This document shows positions 19,104-29,283 of a stretch of 64,000 nt of DNA, piece after piece. Source of the stretch: Leishmania donovani. Taxonomy: Eukaryota; Euglenozoa; Kinetoplastea; Trypanosomatida; Trypanosomatidae. The position numbers and the translations under genes were made by a program. The notes beneath the pieces were generated by a model. That model had not been told where the DNA came from. It did not search any database and worked only from the letters and a program-made list of their open reading frames with translations. Positions within the stretch are counted from its first letter, which is position 1, and each line of letters starts with the position of its first letter. The stretch covers positions 165,278 through 229,277 of the forward strand of contig NC_018234.1 of the NCBI RefSeq assembly GCF_000227135.1. Reading direction: 5' to 3'.

Positions 19104-20305
19104 TAATACGAGGAGGAGGGGCAACGTATCGCGCGCGAGCGGCACACGGAGAATGTGGAGGAAGGCCCTGCAGGACGGCTACGCACCGCTTCTCAATGAG
19201 TGCGCATGAAATGGCGGCGTTGTGAGTTAAGCATTTGTGCGGAAGAAGAGCGCGCGGCTGCACGTGCATCTGGGGACCGTGTGCGCGCTGTGGCTGCTGC
19301 TCCTCCTCCCTATCCGCTTCGTCTCCTGAAAACGTGCACGACGACGCACAGTCGTCTCTCTCATCGCGCGTGGCTCTCTTTCCCTCCTTCCTCAGCTGCC
19401 ACGTCACTCTCGCAGTATTCGAAGCGCCAGCGATGCTTCGCTTCGCGTCAGTGCCTCTGTTGGCTGTCAGTCGTTAAGTCCGCCAAACACTTTAGCTGCA
19501 CGCACCGTTAACACTGCACGGGAAGTAGAACACCATCATGGGCACACAACACCCAACAACATCACGATAGAATGATAGATATAGAAGCATAAGGCGCGCA
19601 GCACCATCGACACAACAGCCGGCAGTAGACAACGGGAGAGGAGAGGAGGGGGGTGCGGCGTAAACACATCGGCAACGCAATACACAACCCACACATCCGA
19701 CGCATCCGCTCCACGCGCCGCCGACTGCCGCCCCCTCCCTCCTGCTCTTACTGATTTGTCTTGCTACATTCACTCGCCCCGCTGTTTTTTTTTTTCTTTG
19801 TATGTCCACGGGTGTCAGCGGAGGAAGGAGGGGGGCGCCGCTTCTCCGCCACCCGCCCAAGGCTGTGCAGTCGCCTCTTCTCTTGTGTTGTGTCGACGCC
19901 TTCACGGCTAGGCGGACACCCGCGACGCCCCTCCTCCTTTTCCTCCCCCCTGTTTGTTTTCCACAGTCCAGCGCCGCCGATACGCGGAACAGCACACGGA
20001 AGGAGAAGGACATAAGCGGCATTGCGCCACCGAAGCATCTCCTTCGGCTGCTGGCACGACTCGCACCGTAGCAGCTACGCCGAGAACAGCCACTGCCTTC
20101 GGCGCGCTACATTACTGCCATCACCCATAGTCATCAAGCCGCCGGCGCCGGCGCCGGCTTCATCCGCCCCGCTCCCACCCCTACGTTTCCGTGATCGTCC
20201 TCACACCGAAGCTCACGCCTGTGCTGTATCGGTGTCGAAAATGGTTGTCGAGAACGAAGAGGTGCAGGGAAACAAAGGCAGACCATGGCACTTGTGCGCT
20301 GCATT

Positions 20306-21070
20306 TTACTTGCGCGTCATGAGCGCCATCAGGGGCTGCTCCAGGTAGGTGATGGAAGGGTCCTCGAGGTGATCCTCCAGGTCGGCGATGCGGTAGTGCG
20401 CGAAGGCGTCTAGCGCGTTCGATACGCTCTCCATGACGCTCTCCGCCGACACTGTCGCCTCCGGTGCAAGCGTGTCGGAGTTCCAGCGCCCAAACGTCAT
20501 CCGCTCATCCGCGGAGGCTTGCGACGGCAACGAGATCGTCTTGTTGCACGAGCAGCGATCCGCCGTCAGAGACGTGATCGCCAGTCCTGTCGGGGGCGAG
20601 GTGAGGCACTCGTTACTCACGAACCAGACGAGTAGCCTCGTGCTCGTCGGCAAGCGGGCCTGCAGCGCATCCAGCATCTTCTTCGTCAGCGGAGACACGC
20701 CGTTGTCCGTGAGGCGTTCGTTCGCGATGTACACGCCGAGCAGTGACTGCCCCGTCGTCTTGGCGGCGTACTGCACATGCGCGTAGGCGACCTCCAGCAT
20801 TGGGTGCGGCGCCGTCATGGGCAGCGTGTGGAAGAGCGGTACAGCGTCGGACACGTAGCAGGTGCTCGAAGAGGTGCCGCTGGCGGCGCCGCAGCTCGTG
20901 TGTGGGCTGCTGGGACTGCCGCTGCTCTGCGCCGCCGCGCCAGCGTCGTCGCTCAGCCGCTTGCCGACGAGCATGCCCATGACCGGCTGCGCCGGGTACT
21001 TGTAGCAGTGGAGCAGCGCCTTGGTGTAAGCCTCTGGCGAGGCCACAACGCTGGTGGACAAGGCGGACAT
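20306..21070 (-). CDS. EMC8/9: ER membrane protein complex subunit 8/9 (UPF0172)
   Basis: 254 residues with an ATG at 21070. The N-terminus (SPEAYTKALLHCYKYPAQPV, then MGMLVGKR) matches the EMC8/EMC9 start, where an AY-K-LH--KYP motif leads to a GxLLG strand of the inactive MPN/JAMM fold. The DAVPLFHT and PMLEVAYAHVQ segments match VDSVPLFH and PMLEVAL in animal EMC8. GVYIANERLTDN matches the conserved GYYQANER motif, and the C-terminal DLEDHLEDPS corresponds to the DFDNHLDD motif. The catalytic metal-binding JAMM residues are absent, as usual in this family. EMC is an ER insertase for membrane proteins, and EMC8/9 is a cytosolic scaffold subunit. A Ser/Gly-rich insertion of about 30 residues follows the first strand. 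Only one EMC8/9 gene is seen here. Confidence 0.9.
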   Translation of the reverse strand: MSALSTSVVASPEAYTKALLHCYKYPAQPVMGMLVGKRLSDDAGAAAQSSGSPSSPHTSCGAASGTSSSTCYVSDAVPLFHTLPMTAPHPMLEVAYAHVQYAAKTTGQSLLGVYIANERLTDNGVSPLTKKMLDALQARLPTSTRLLVWFVSNECLTSPPTGLAITSLTADRCSCNKTISLPSQASADERMTFGRWNSDTLAPEATVSAESVMESVSNALDAFAHYRIADLEDHLEDPSITYLEQPLMALMTRK

Positions 21071-22530
21071 GCAGTGTGCGCGCTGCGATGCGCGGCGGAT
21101 TGATACTCTACCGGAATGCTGGGGGATGTGTGGATGAGCGACTCAGGAGAGCGAGAGAACTGTGCGTGTCTGTGCGTGTGTGCGCGCTGTCATGGATGGC
21201 GGCGCGTGTGCAGTCGTGTGCGGAAAAGACGTTGAGGAAGGCGAAGATGGGAAAGGAGACAGTGCTGGCACGCGCCCGTGCATGCGTATGCACGCAGATG
21301 TGGCGAAGGCACAAGGAGTGCGCGAGTTGGCGCACGGATACTCACGTAGGAAAGGAGGGTTGATAATGAACTGGAAAGCGCACGTGTGAGAGAAAGAGAA
21401 AGGGGGGCGATGGAGGTGATCAAGCATGACCGTCGCGCTGACGGAGCGGAGAGCGCGACGGTCCTTTGCGAGCACCCCTGCCTCGCCGCTCGCAGCGAGT
21501 TGCGCACTCGCGCCTGCATCATCCCCACGAGCTCGTCTCTCCACTACACCCAACCTGTCCTCCTCTAAATTGCGCAGACACCCTCCGCGCCGTGCATACA
21601 TGCGCGGCTGTCCCCTGCGAATGCCCGCGTGCCTCCGGCCGGCAGGCGCGTACGCCTACTCGCTTTAGCGGCACGTCTGTGTCGGTGCTACCTCTTTTTT
21701 CCGGCGGTGGTGATCGTGGTGGGGTGTACATGACGGAGAAGGCAAGAACAAAAAAGAGGGGCGACACGACATGAGAAAGGACTAGACGGACAGGTGAAGG
21801 CCGCCGCCTCCCTCCTTCCCGCTCCCACCCCGAGAGAAGACAGTCATAACATAAGAGGGTGTTCGTGTGTGTTTGTGTGTGCCATGCGTGGTAGGCAGCG
21901 CAGGTGATTGGCGGTGTGTCGGTGGGCATCTCTCTGTGCCCACTCATCCAGCACGTCCGTCATCCTAAGCCACCGCCACCGTGTCGAGTGAGCGCACACA
22001 CCAAAGGGAAGGGCGAGCAAGACACCGCAGAGAAAGCCGAGAAAGTTGAGGATCGACGGCGGATGAAGCGAGACCATGTTAAGGCAGCACGCAGCACGCC
22101 CGCGTGGATCCAACACCAACGCCACGCCCCGTCAGCTCTCTCCTTCTCTGTCTGCCTGTGAATGTCGGCTCGAAAACGAAAAACAGAAAGGTTTGTACGT
22201 ACATGTGCACTGGACAAGAAGTGGACGAGGGGCGGCGTGACGCGCACACGCCCGCGTAAAGGGAAGGATCGCGAGCGAGCAAAATAGAAAAGTGAAAGCA
22301 GCCGAGAAGCACCGACTGCTCAGTGCATATACGCCACCATGCATGCACGCGTGCGCACACCAGAAGATAGAGAAATAGCGGCGGGTGCAAGTCGCGTTGT
22401 GACGGAAGGGTGGTGGTGATGGTGCCACGTGCAGGGGTGAGGGAACAGAACAGAAGGTGCACAGCGCACCCGTCACGGCCCACACACGCCCCACCAGCGG
22501 TCGCGCATACCCCTGGCATCGTTGGGCATC
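21071..22530. other. Intergenic spacer, LRRC51-like gene to EMC8/9
   Basis: About 1.46 kb with no supported gene. It should contain the 3' UTR of the upstream LRR gene, its polyadenylation region, and the 5' UTR of EMC8/9. I see simple CA/GT-rich and pyrimidine-rich stretches only. Confidence 0.65.
21119..21120 (-). promoter_or_regulatory. Likely trans-splice acceptor AG for EMC8/9
   Basis: On the minus strand a pyrimidine-rich stretch (CGCTCATCCACACATCCCCC) ends in AG about 48 bases upstream of the ATG at 21070. Confidence 0.4.
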
Positions 22531-25077
22531 TCACCCACGCCACGCCACGACATGCGCGCTCTTCGACGACGACGAAGTCGTCGCGCCTGCCGGCTTTGTC
22601 TGCGTACGGCTGCCCATCATCGACCGCGCCTTGGCCAACAGGCCCGTCTGACCCCTCGTGAACATCTCGTACGCGCCCGCCATGTTGTAGTCTTGCCCTG
22701 TGAGGGTCACGAAGTCGACCTGCCGCAGCGGCGCCACGCGATCCGGGCTACGCAACAGCAGCGCCAGCAGTCGCTTCCAGTAATTCGAGTCGCCGTCTGC
22801 TCGGCTCCCCTTGGCGGCTTTGCCGACGGTGCCCGCGCAGTGCGCATCCCGCGCGGCCGTCTTGCTGCTGTTACCGGCTACGGCTTCTATCTCCGTGTCC
22901 TCCGCGATCGGGTTGCCGTGCAGGGTGAGGACGCCGAGGTACGGCAGCGGTGCTATCCTTGCCTCGACAACGCGCCAGTCAGCGATGGCGTTGCCGTGCA
23001 GCCTCAGGCTCTGCAGCGGCAGCAAGCTTAGGTCTGGCAGGGACGATATGTTGTTCTGGCTGAGGTCCAGTGTGTGCAGTGTGAGCAGGCAGTTCACAAC
23101 AAGGCGGCGCAGCACCGGCACAAGCTGATCCATCTTTGCCTGCATGTGGCAGCCCGAAACCCGAACGCACGACGCATCATACCGCGCCGCACCCGCGCCG
23201 CCGTCGCCTCCCAAGGCTCTGTTCCCGTTGCGCTGTGGAGCGCCTGCATCACCGCCCCCGGCGCCGCGGCCGGAGCCGTCCTCGTAGAAGGAGAAGCAGT
23301 GCCGTTGGGTCTGGAACTCGTACGCCTCCTCCTCTCCATACTTGTTGCGTGCCTTGATGAGCGTGCGGCTCGAGCCCGACTGTTGGGGTTTGGTGGGGTC
23401 GTTCTCTTGGTTGAGGAAGATGCCCTGGGAGAGCCGGGGATCAGCGGCGGCGCGAGGTAGTCGGTTGACGTGCACGTGCCCCGAGACGGGCGTCAGCCGC
23501 AGCAGCATCGACGGCTCCGTCGCCTTGACGAAGGAGAAGTCCAGGAGTGCCCATGCGTTACTGCACGCGTCGACGCGAGTGGCCGTCATCCCGTAAAACG
23601 CCTCGACGGCGTGGTACACCTGCTCGGAGCGCGCTGCCGAGAGGTGCTGCTCACGCTTACGTGTCAGGCCTCCCTTTCCCGTCGGAAGAGATGCGGCACT
23701 GCCCTTCTCGGACAGCCGCGTCTGCGGCGACGACAGCGGCGCTGGCGGCAGCTCGCGCAGTGTCTTCGGGGACGACGATGCGGCCGGCGCCGCGCGGGTG
23801 AGCACCTCTGGCACTGTCAGCATGCGGCGGTGGATTGTGACGATGAGGCCGTCGTCGAAGAAGATCTTGTCCTCGAAGAGGAGGTGGTCAGTGCCCCAGA
23901 CAGTGCGCACGCAACTAAGCGGCTGGTTGCGCTCTGTGAACTGCTGGCCCAGCTGACTGTACGCCTCTTGCACCGTTGTCGGGGCCGGTGGCGGCGCTAA
24001 CACCTCCGCCTCCTGTAGAATGTCCTTGCGCAGCTGGAGGTCGACCTCGATGGGGGCGATGTGGGCCGGGGGCGCCGTCTTGCCGTCTGAGGAGACGATC
24101 CAGTGCAACAGCTGGAAGAAGCGGTAAGAGACGAGCAGCTTGCCTTCTGTTATAGTGACGGCGTCCTCATACGCGATCGGGTTGCCGCGGGACGCAGGCC
24201 GCTTCTGCGCTGCGGTGGCGGCGGCAGCGGCAGCAGCAGCAGATACCGCGGACACATCAGAGGACAGGAAAGTGCTCGACCTTGTGTGCTGCTCTGGCGG
24301 CTGCAACTGCACCCGCACTTGCTGCTGCTGGAACCAGTGCACGCCGTCGGCAGCACGTGCGGCCGCCGCGGCAGCGGCGCTTCCGCCGCCGTTGGAGGCG
24401 TGATCGCGTGCTGAGGTCGCCTTGGCAAAGGTTTGTCCTAGACGCTGCTTGTCTGTCCTGGTTTGTTGTCGCTGTGGCTGCGGTGCAGCCGGCGCACCGC
24501 GTCCATCGGCAGCACACTGCTCACTAGCGGCGGCCGCATCCTCTTTGCCATCCCTGGCAGCCCCGTCTGTGCTTCCAGTGCCGCCTACGTCGTTGTCCCC
24601 GTCGCCCTCGTCAGCGACGCAGCTATGATGGAGCTCGCGAAGCTTTCGGAATGAGTCGTACCGCTGCTGTTGGGTGATCCGCCACTGCTCTTGACGCTGC
24701 AACAGCTCGCGTGCACGCCGCTTCTGGCTCCTAGCGCTACACGCGCCAGCGGTGGGGGCCGGAGCAGCGGCAGCAGCGCTGAGCTGGTTTCCCGTGTTGA
24801 TATTGACGCTCCCTCTGCCGCCCGCTGCGGCAGAGCTAGCAGCCGCAGCGGCAGCGGCGGCAGAAGCGGCGTCTACAGCGGCGATGTGCTGCCGCTCCGA
24901 CATCTGCACCCATCGATGCACGGCCTGCATGTTGCTGTCGACACTGGCAGACGGGTAAGGAAAGTGCGTGACCAGGAGCACCTGCGGGGAGAGAACATCG
25001 TAGTAGTCGTTGATGTCTTGTGAAATGATCGCCTCCGTCACGACGCGGCGGCCGTACTCCACCTGCTCGTACTCCAT
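22531..25077 (-). CDS. Leucine-rich repeat protein, LRRC51-like C-terminus
   Basis: 848 residues from an ATG at 25077. The first two thirds is divergent, with Ala-rich and Gln-rich linkers. The C-terminal part carries leucine-rich repeats from about residue 662: LHTLDLSQNNISSLPDLSLL, then LQSLRLHGNAIADWRVVEA, then YLGVLTLHGNPIAED. The layout with LHGN and LTLHGNPI repeats followed by LRQVDFVTLTGQDYNMAGAYE resembles LRRC51 (LRTOMT), which ends with a similar L-LDF-G-T-D cap. The middle of the protein has a Y-R-F-LLHWIVSSDG region I do not recognise. Function is unknown. LRRC51-type proteins are often conserved in flagellated organisms, which fits the neighbouring paraflagellar rod gene, but that is inference. 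Confidence 0.85.
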   Translation of the reverse strand: MEYEQVEYGRRVVTEAIISQDINDYYDVLSPQVLLVTHFPYPSASVDSNMQAVHRWVQMSERQHIAAVDAASAAAAAAAASSAAAGGRGSVNINTGNQLSAAAAAPAPTAGACSARSQKRRARELLQRQEQWRITQQQRYDSFRKLRELHHSCVADEGDGDNDVGGTGSTDGAARDGKEDAAAASEQCAADGRGAPAAPQPQRQQTRTDKQRLGQTFAKATSARDHASNGGGSAAAAAAARAADGVHWFQQQQVRVQLQPPEQHTRSSTFLSSDVSAVSAAAAAAAATAAQKRPASRGNPIAYEDAVTITEGKLLVSYRFFQLLHWIVSSDGKTAPPAHIAPIEVDLQLRKDILQEAEVLAPPPAPTTVQEAYSQLGQQFTERNQPLSCVRTVWGTDHLLFEDKIFFDDGLIVTIHRRMLTVPEVLTRAAPAASSSPKTLRELPPAPLSSPQTRLSEKGSAASLPTGKGGLTRKREQHLSAARSEQVYHAVEAFYGMTATRVDACSNAWALLDFSFVKATEPSMLLRLTPVSGHVHVNRLPRAAADPRLSQGIFLNQENDPTKPQQSGSSRTLIKARNKYGEEEAYEFQTQRHCFSFYEDGSGRGAGGGDAGAPQRNGNRALGGDGGAGAARYDASCVRVSGCHMQAKMDQLVPVLRRLVVNCLLTLHTLDLSQNNISSLPDLSLLPLQSLRLHGNAIADWRVVEARIAPLPYLGVLTLHGNPIAEDTEIEAVAGNSSKTAARDAHCAGTVGKAAKGSRADGDSNYWKRLLALLLRSPDRVAPLRQVDFVTLTGQDYNMAGAYEMFTRGQTGLLAKARSMMGSRTQTKPAGATTSSSSKSAHVVAWRG

Positions 25078-26335
25078 CTCGCGGCGGGTTGTGGGGAAGA
25101 GGAGGAGGGGGGCTTGATCGAGAGGTGCGCTTCACAGCTGGAGGGGTTGAAGAGGAAAGAATGAGCCTCAAGGGTGCCGACGCAAGCAGCTACCCGCTTT
25201 TCATACGCCAAAAACGCGCCAACTCGGAGAGGCAGAGAGGACGGACAAGGGGGGGGGGGCTGCGTGCTCTGGCACGTGTCAGAAATCTTATAGGTGTACT
25301 AGACCTTGCGGAGAGAGGGAGAGGCGAACAGGAAGGAAGCGGGGAGAGAAGTTGGGGAAAAGATGATGTAAGGAGACATGGAAGAAGGTCGAGGATGACG
25401 ATACACATCTGCACCAGCACAGCAGCCGCTATAGCAGCTGCGGAGCCGGTGCGAGCGAGCCCGCAGGGCACGTATCGTCTCTGTGTGGCGGCTGGCACAG
25501 GGCAGCTCACCAACAGCGCGCCCCGTCAGAGATCTGAAGCGCCGCCAAGAAGGAAAGGGAGGGGTCGCCTTACTCGGCTTCTCCCTCCCTGCAAAACCTT
25601 GGTGTGCGGGGTTCGCGCGTGTATGGCTAGGCGCAGGTGCGTGTGCGCGCATGAGCAGAGAGCAAGAGGGTCGGCGCAGACGGATGCACTGAACATGAGG
25701 TGAAGCCCAATGGCAGCGACATCATGAAGCGAAAGGATAACGAAGATGGAGAGACAGAGGGTGTCCGCTGAAATGGGCAGGCGAGCGACGCACCCGCGCT
25801 GGCACGTGGGCCCGTGAGAGCGGGTGCCTCGGAGTGTACGTGGGCGTCCCAGTGTCGATGCCTGGTTCGGCGTCGTAGTCCAATGAGCATCGATCGATCA
25901 CACGTACACAAGGGAGCCAGCACGAGAGGAAGACGGGAACGATACAACGAAAGGCAGGGCTTCTCGACAGCGAGTACATGGACCCCGACGCTCTATGTAC
26001 ATCCTTAGATCGCATCCGTGCGCACTATTGCCCAACGAACGGCATACACATAGACTTAAATATACATTGAGAGACCACAAAACGGGAAGGAGGGGGGCAG
26101 CAACGGCGTGTCTAGGCCGTCTCACCACCACCACCACCTTCATCAGCTAGTGGCCCACACCCACTCGTGCGTGGAGACGCGCGGGCAAAGAGGTTTGGAA
26201 GCGAGAAGAATAGAAAAGGAAGTGAAGCAAGCGAAACTAATGTACATGCTCGTCTGGAGGCAGCGGCGCAGCAGATAAGAAGAAACGTTGGGAGGATGCT
26301 GCCGCTGCTGCCTCTATCCCTCACCAACTACACAT
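25078..26335. other. Intergenic spacer
   Basis: About 1.26 kb without a supported gene, between the rod-family gene (upstream) and the LRRC51-like gene. It includes a G10 run near 25250 and purine-rich stretches. It is expected to be 3' UTR plus the splice/polyadenylation region. Confidence 0.65.
25138..25139 (-). promoter_or_regulatory. Possible trans-splice acceptor AG for the LRRC51-like gene
   Basis: On the minus strand CTCTTCAACCCCTCCAG ends at this AG, about 60 bases before the ATG at 25077. A second AG at 25113-25114 and one touching the ATG are alternatives. Confidence 0.35.
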
Positions 26336-28765
26336 CTACGGCTTGTCCACACCGAGCAGCGCACGGATGTCGTCGCCGTTCTTATACTTTTCCTCCATGG
26401 CTTGCAGCTCCTCGCGACTGTGGCGCAGCCCCGTCCACTTCGTCTCCACTGCCTGCATCTCTTGCCCCAGCAACTGCCCTTGCTGAGAGAGGTAGTCGCT
26501 CTCGTGCGCCAGACCGATCAGGCGGGCAGTGACGAAGGGGTGAGCGACCGTGACCGAGAGAGAAGGTGGAGCGGTGGTGGCGGTGGTGGTGGTGGCTGCG
26601 ACGACAGCGCCGTCACCTGCTGCCGTTGCCGGAGCGGCAGCAGTGCTCTTCGTGGCCTCAGAGGCCGTCGAGGGCGAGGCCGGGGACGGCTTGGCATCGG
26701 CTGCAGATGCAGCAGGCGCATCCTCCAGCATGCCCGGCGTGGGGAGCGGCTTCTCGGCCTCGCCCTCCTCGCCGGTCGTGATCAGCTGGGCCTGCGTTTG
26801 CCGTGCCAGGACGCCCCTCAACACCGGGTCCACCTCGGCTTTTCGGTCTGCCTCCATGTCGGAGACGTACTTCAGGTACAGCTGCACCTCGTCCAGCTCG
26901 CGTGAGACGTCATCCAGGCGCTGAGCGTGCGCAGCGGCGTCGGGGTCCATCGTGTCACTCGCGCGCTCTTGGTTCAGCAGAGTGCTGCGCTGCAAGAGCC
27001 GCATGCGGTCCGCCTGCGTGCATCGCTTCGCTCTGGCCTCCTCAGCCGCGTACACAAATTGCTCGTAGTAGCCCACGTACTCCTCTGCTTCACGTTGGGC
27101 GAGGTCAGCGTCGCTCTCCTCGACCGCCGCGAGGTGTTTCAGCAGCTTCGGCACGCACGCGTCCACATACTTGCCGAACAAGTCACCAGCCTGATTCCAT
27201 CGCGTCAGCACCTCCTCGCAGCGGCACAGGCGCTCGCAGTGGGCCGACTGCGCCTGCAGCTGTGCATGCACCGCCGCCGCCTCCTTGGCACGCTGTTCAC
27301 GCAACGACATACATTTCTGTGCGTAGTGGCCGCGCTCGCGTGCATTTTCAGCGATCTTCTCGAGCAGTGCGCCTACCTCCTCCCACAGCACACGGGCGGC
27401 CTTGTCCATGTCGCACAGGTGGGACCGCATGTCCGCGTCGGCTGCAGCCTCCGTCGCCTGCATGGCGATCAGCTGCTGCTGCGTCTGCCGAACGACCTCT
27501 GTCAGGGCACGGACGTCGTGTTGCACGCTGGGCAGCGCCTCCCTGGCATACCTATGCACCGCCTGCACTGACTGATGGCTGTCGTCGATCAGATCCACCA
27601 CATCACGGCGAAAGTCGCGGGTGTCGTCTGAGTGCAGTGAGACGAGCGCCATGCGGGCCCTGTACAGCAGCAGGAGATCGTTCGAGAAGTCAACCTGCGC
27701 GTGCAGGTTGCGCAGGGCGGTGAGTGGGTCAGCCGCGTCGATAGCCTCCTCCTTCTGACGCTTGGCGGTCTGCACGCGGTCCTGCAACTCACGGAGAGCC
27801 TCCTCGGACTTCTTCAGCTCGCGCTGCGCGTAGTCGCCAGGGTTGTAGTGCAGGCGCTCGTGCATAGCAACAGCTGCGCGAGAGGGGTAGATGTCCTCCT
27901 CCGCGGCCGCTTCCTCGGCCTGCAGCACCACTCCCGTCTCTTCCGATTCGTTTACCGTGCAATCCTTGCGAGCTGCCGCTCGCTGCCCCCGCGGCTTCTT
28001 CGAAGGAGGCACCGTCACCTCGCCCTCGCCCGACCACGACAGTTGCCCGAGCTTGTCTAGCAAGCTCAGATGCGCCAGGTGCGTGTCCAGCGGCGCCAGC
28101 AGGTACGGCGATCGCAGCAGGTCGTCCAGCGCGCGCCGCATCGTGTCCATCGGGATCGCCGGCATCTGAGACATGACGTCTATCTCCGGCACCGGCGTGC
28201 GCAGCGCGTGCTGCTCCGCCACCTCAGAAGGCGTGACTAGCATGTCCTCAGTGCACCTGTAGGCGCCAAGGTACGAGTGCAGGTTCTCCACTGCGCGCGT
28301 GTTGTGCAGCGCGCTCTCCGTCGGGAGATCAGACAAGAGTGCCTGGAGCTCCTCCACGCGGGCGGACCAGTGTTTGCAGTGCGCCTCCACCTTCTCCCGT
28401 AACTCCGCGTTCAAGACGGCCTGCTGACAGCCATGGTACATCACAGACGCGTGCTCGATCGGGGGCTCCAGCCGCGCCGCGTCCAGCGCCGCCTGCGAGC
28501 TCCGACCGGTGAGAGGCAACAGCTTCTGCGCTGCGGTCAACTGCGTCGACGACAATGCAGAGCTGCCGTCCGCGAGGTAAGTGCGCCCTGCCGCCGAGCG
28601 CAGAAACGAGACTGGTTGATCGCTGCCACCACTCTGCAGGTCATCGTAGCCGATGTGGGAGCGCAGCATCATCAGTGCATCCTTCGGCGGCTGCGGGACG
28701 AACGGCTTCGCTCGGTACCCGCTATGCGGCATGGTTGTCGCATAGGGCCGTCTCTCTGGATACAT
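26336..28765 (-). CDS. Paraflagellar rod-family coiled-coil protein
   Basis: 809 residues starting at the ATG at 28765. The frame extends a few codons further only through a non-ATG codon, and a good acceptor AG sits at 28782-28783. A second Met (MPHSGYRAKPF) 11 residues on is an alternative start. The centre (about residues 300-660) is long helical coiled coil. Segments such as DFSNDLLLLYRARMALVSLH and QREAEEYVGYYEQFVYAAEE followed by a basic TQADRMRLLQR look like the paraflagellar rod domain (PF05149). Proteins of this family build or bind the lattice running beside the axoneme in kinetoplastids. The C-terminus has an Ala/Thr-rich linker, then a helical segment ending LLGVDKP. It is likely a rod component rather than PFR1 or PFR2 themselves, which are shorter (about 600 residues) and have a different N-terminus. 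Confidence 0.8.
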   Translation of the reverse strand: MYPERRPYATTMPHSGYRAKPFVPQPPKDALMMLRSHIGYDDLQSGGSDQPVSFLRSAAGRTYLADGSSALSSTQLTAAQKLLPLTGRSSQAALDAARLEPPIEHASVMYHGCQQAVLNAELREKVEAHCKHWSARVEELQALLSDLPTESALHNTRAVENLHSYLGAYRCTEDMLVTPSEVAEQHALRTPVPEIDVMSQMPAIPMDTMRRALDDLLRSPYLLAPLDTHLAHLSLLDKLGQLSWSGEGEVTVPPSKKPRGQRAAARKDCTVNESEETGVVLQAEEAAAEEDIYPSRAAVAMHERLHYNPGDYAQRELKKSEEALRELQDRVQTAKRQKEEAIDAADPLTALRNLHAQVDFSNDLLLLYRARMALVSLHSDDTRDFRRDVVDLIDDSHQSVQAVHRYAREALPSVQHDVRALTEVVRQTQQQLIAMQATEAAADADMRSHLCDMDKAARVLWEEVGALLEKIAENARERGHYAQKCMSLREQRAKEAAAVHAQLQAQSAHCERLCRCEEVLTRWNQAGDLFGKYVDACVPKLLKHLAAVEESDADLAQREAEEYVGYYEQFVYAAEEARAKRCTQADRMRLLQRSTLLNQERASDTMDPDAAAHAQRLDDVSRELDEVQLYLKYVSDMEADRKAEVDPVLRGVLARQTQAQLITTGEEGEAEKPLPTPGMLEDAPAASAADAKPSPASPSTASEATKSTAAAPATAAGDGAVVAATTTTATTAPPSLSVTVAHPFVTARLIGLAHESDYLSQQGQLLGQEMQAVETKWTGLRHSREELQAMEEKYKNGDDIRALLGVDKP

Positions 28766-28781
28766 GAGGCGCACGCGAATA

Positions 28782-28783
28782 CT
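28782..28783 (-). promoter_or_regulatory. Likely trans-splice acceptor AG for the rod-family gene
   Basis: Minus strand TCGCTTCTTCATTCTCCAG, 16 bases before the ATG at 28765. This AG excludes the upstream in-frame GTG and fixes the start. Confidence 0.6.
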
Positions 28784-29252
28784 GGAGAATGAAGAAGCGA
28801 TCGCCGGTGCGGCCGAGAGTGAAGGGGGAAGGGGTGTGGCGGGGCGGGCGTGCCGGTGATGATGAGTGATGTGCGCGCGTTTCTACCCACGCCTTCTTAT
28901 TTAGCTTTTCCTCGCGTGTGTGCCCTCCTCAGTCGGCCGATCTTGCGTCTGCGTGTCTGTGCGTGCGCGTGGTCACTGCTGCTGTGATGGGAGAACTGCG
29001 GATCATGTGCGTGAGCATAGCGATGTGCGCTCAAGAAGCGCAAGAGTGCCACAGGCGAGAAAGAGAGTACGTGAGCCGAGAGAGAGAAAGTGCAGTGCAC
29101 TGCAGTCCATCCTGTGAGCGTTGGAGATGGAGGAAGAGTGGGGAGGGGTACCGGCACACCCCTTCCCTCAAGCTTGCATTCGCTGAGATGCGCCGTTTGA
29201 GAAGGGTGGCGGTCTTGCCACTCCGCAGAGACCGCCGCCCCCTCCCCCCGCA

Positions 29253-29256
<4 letters not shown>

Positions 29257-29283
<27 letters not shown>
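29257..29283. repeat. (CA)n microsatellite
   Basis: About 13 CA units following CCCCCCGCACAAA. It is a spacer repeat of the same kind as at 18419. Confidence 0.95.

Larger units (their letters stand above)
17024..20305. other. Intergenic spacer between EMC8/9 and the giant ligase
   Basis: No supported gene is present. This spacer should hold the EMC8/9 3' UTR and the ligase 5' UTR. It contains a pyrimidine tract (minus strand, 17077-17096) followed by an AG at 17053-17054, the likely trans-splice acceptor for the ligase, 30 bases before its ATG. It also has a long (GT)n at 18419-18463, a G16 run at 19088-19103, and many purine-rich stretches. Open frames here translate to HTHTHT/SLSLSL-type simple sequence and were discarded. 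Confidence 0.7.
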
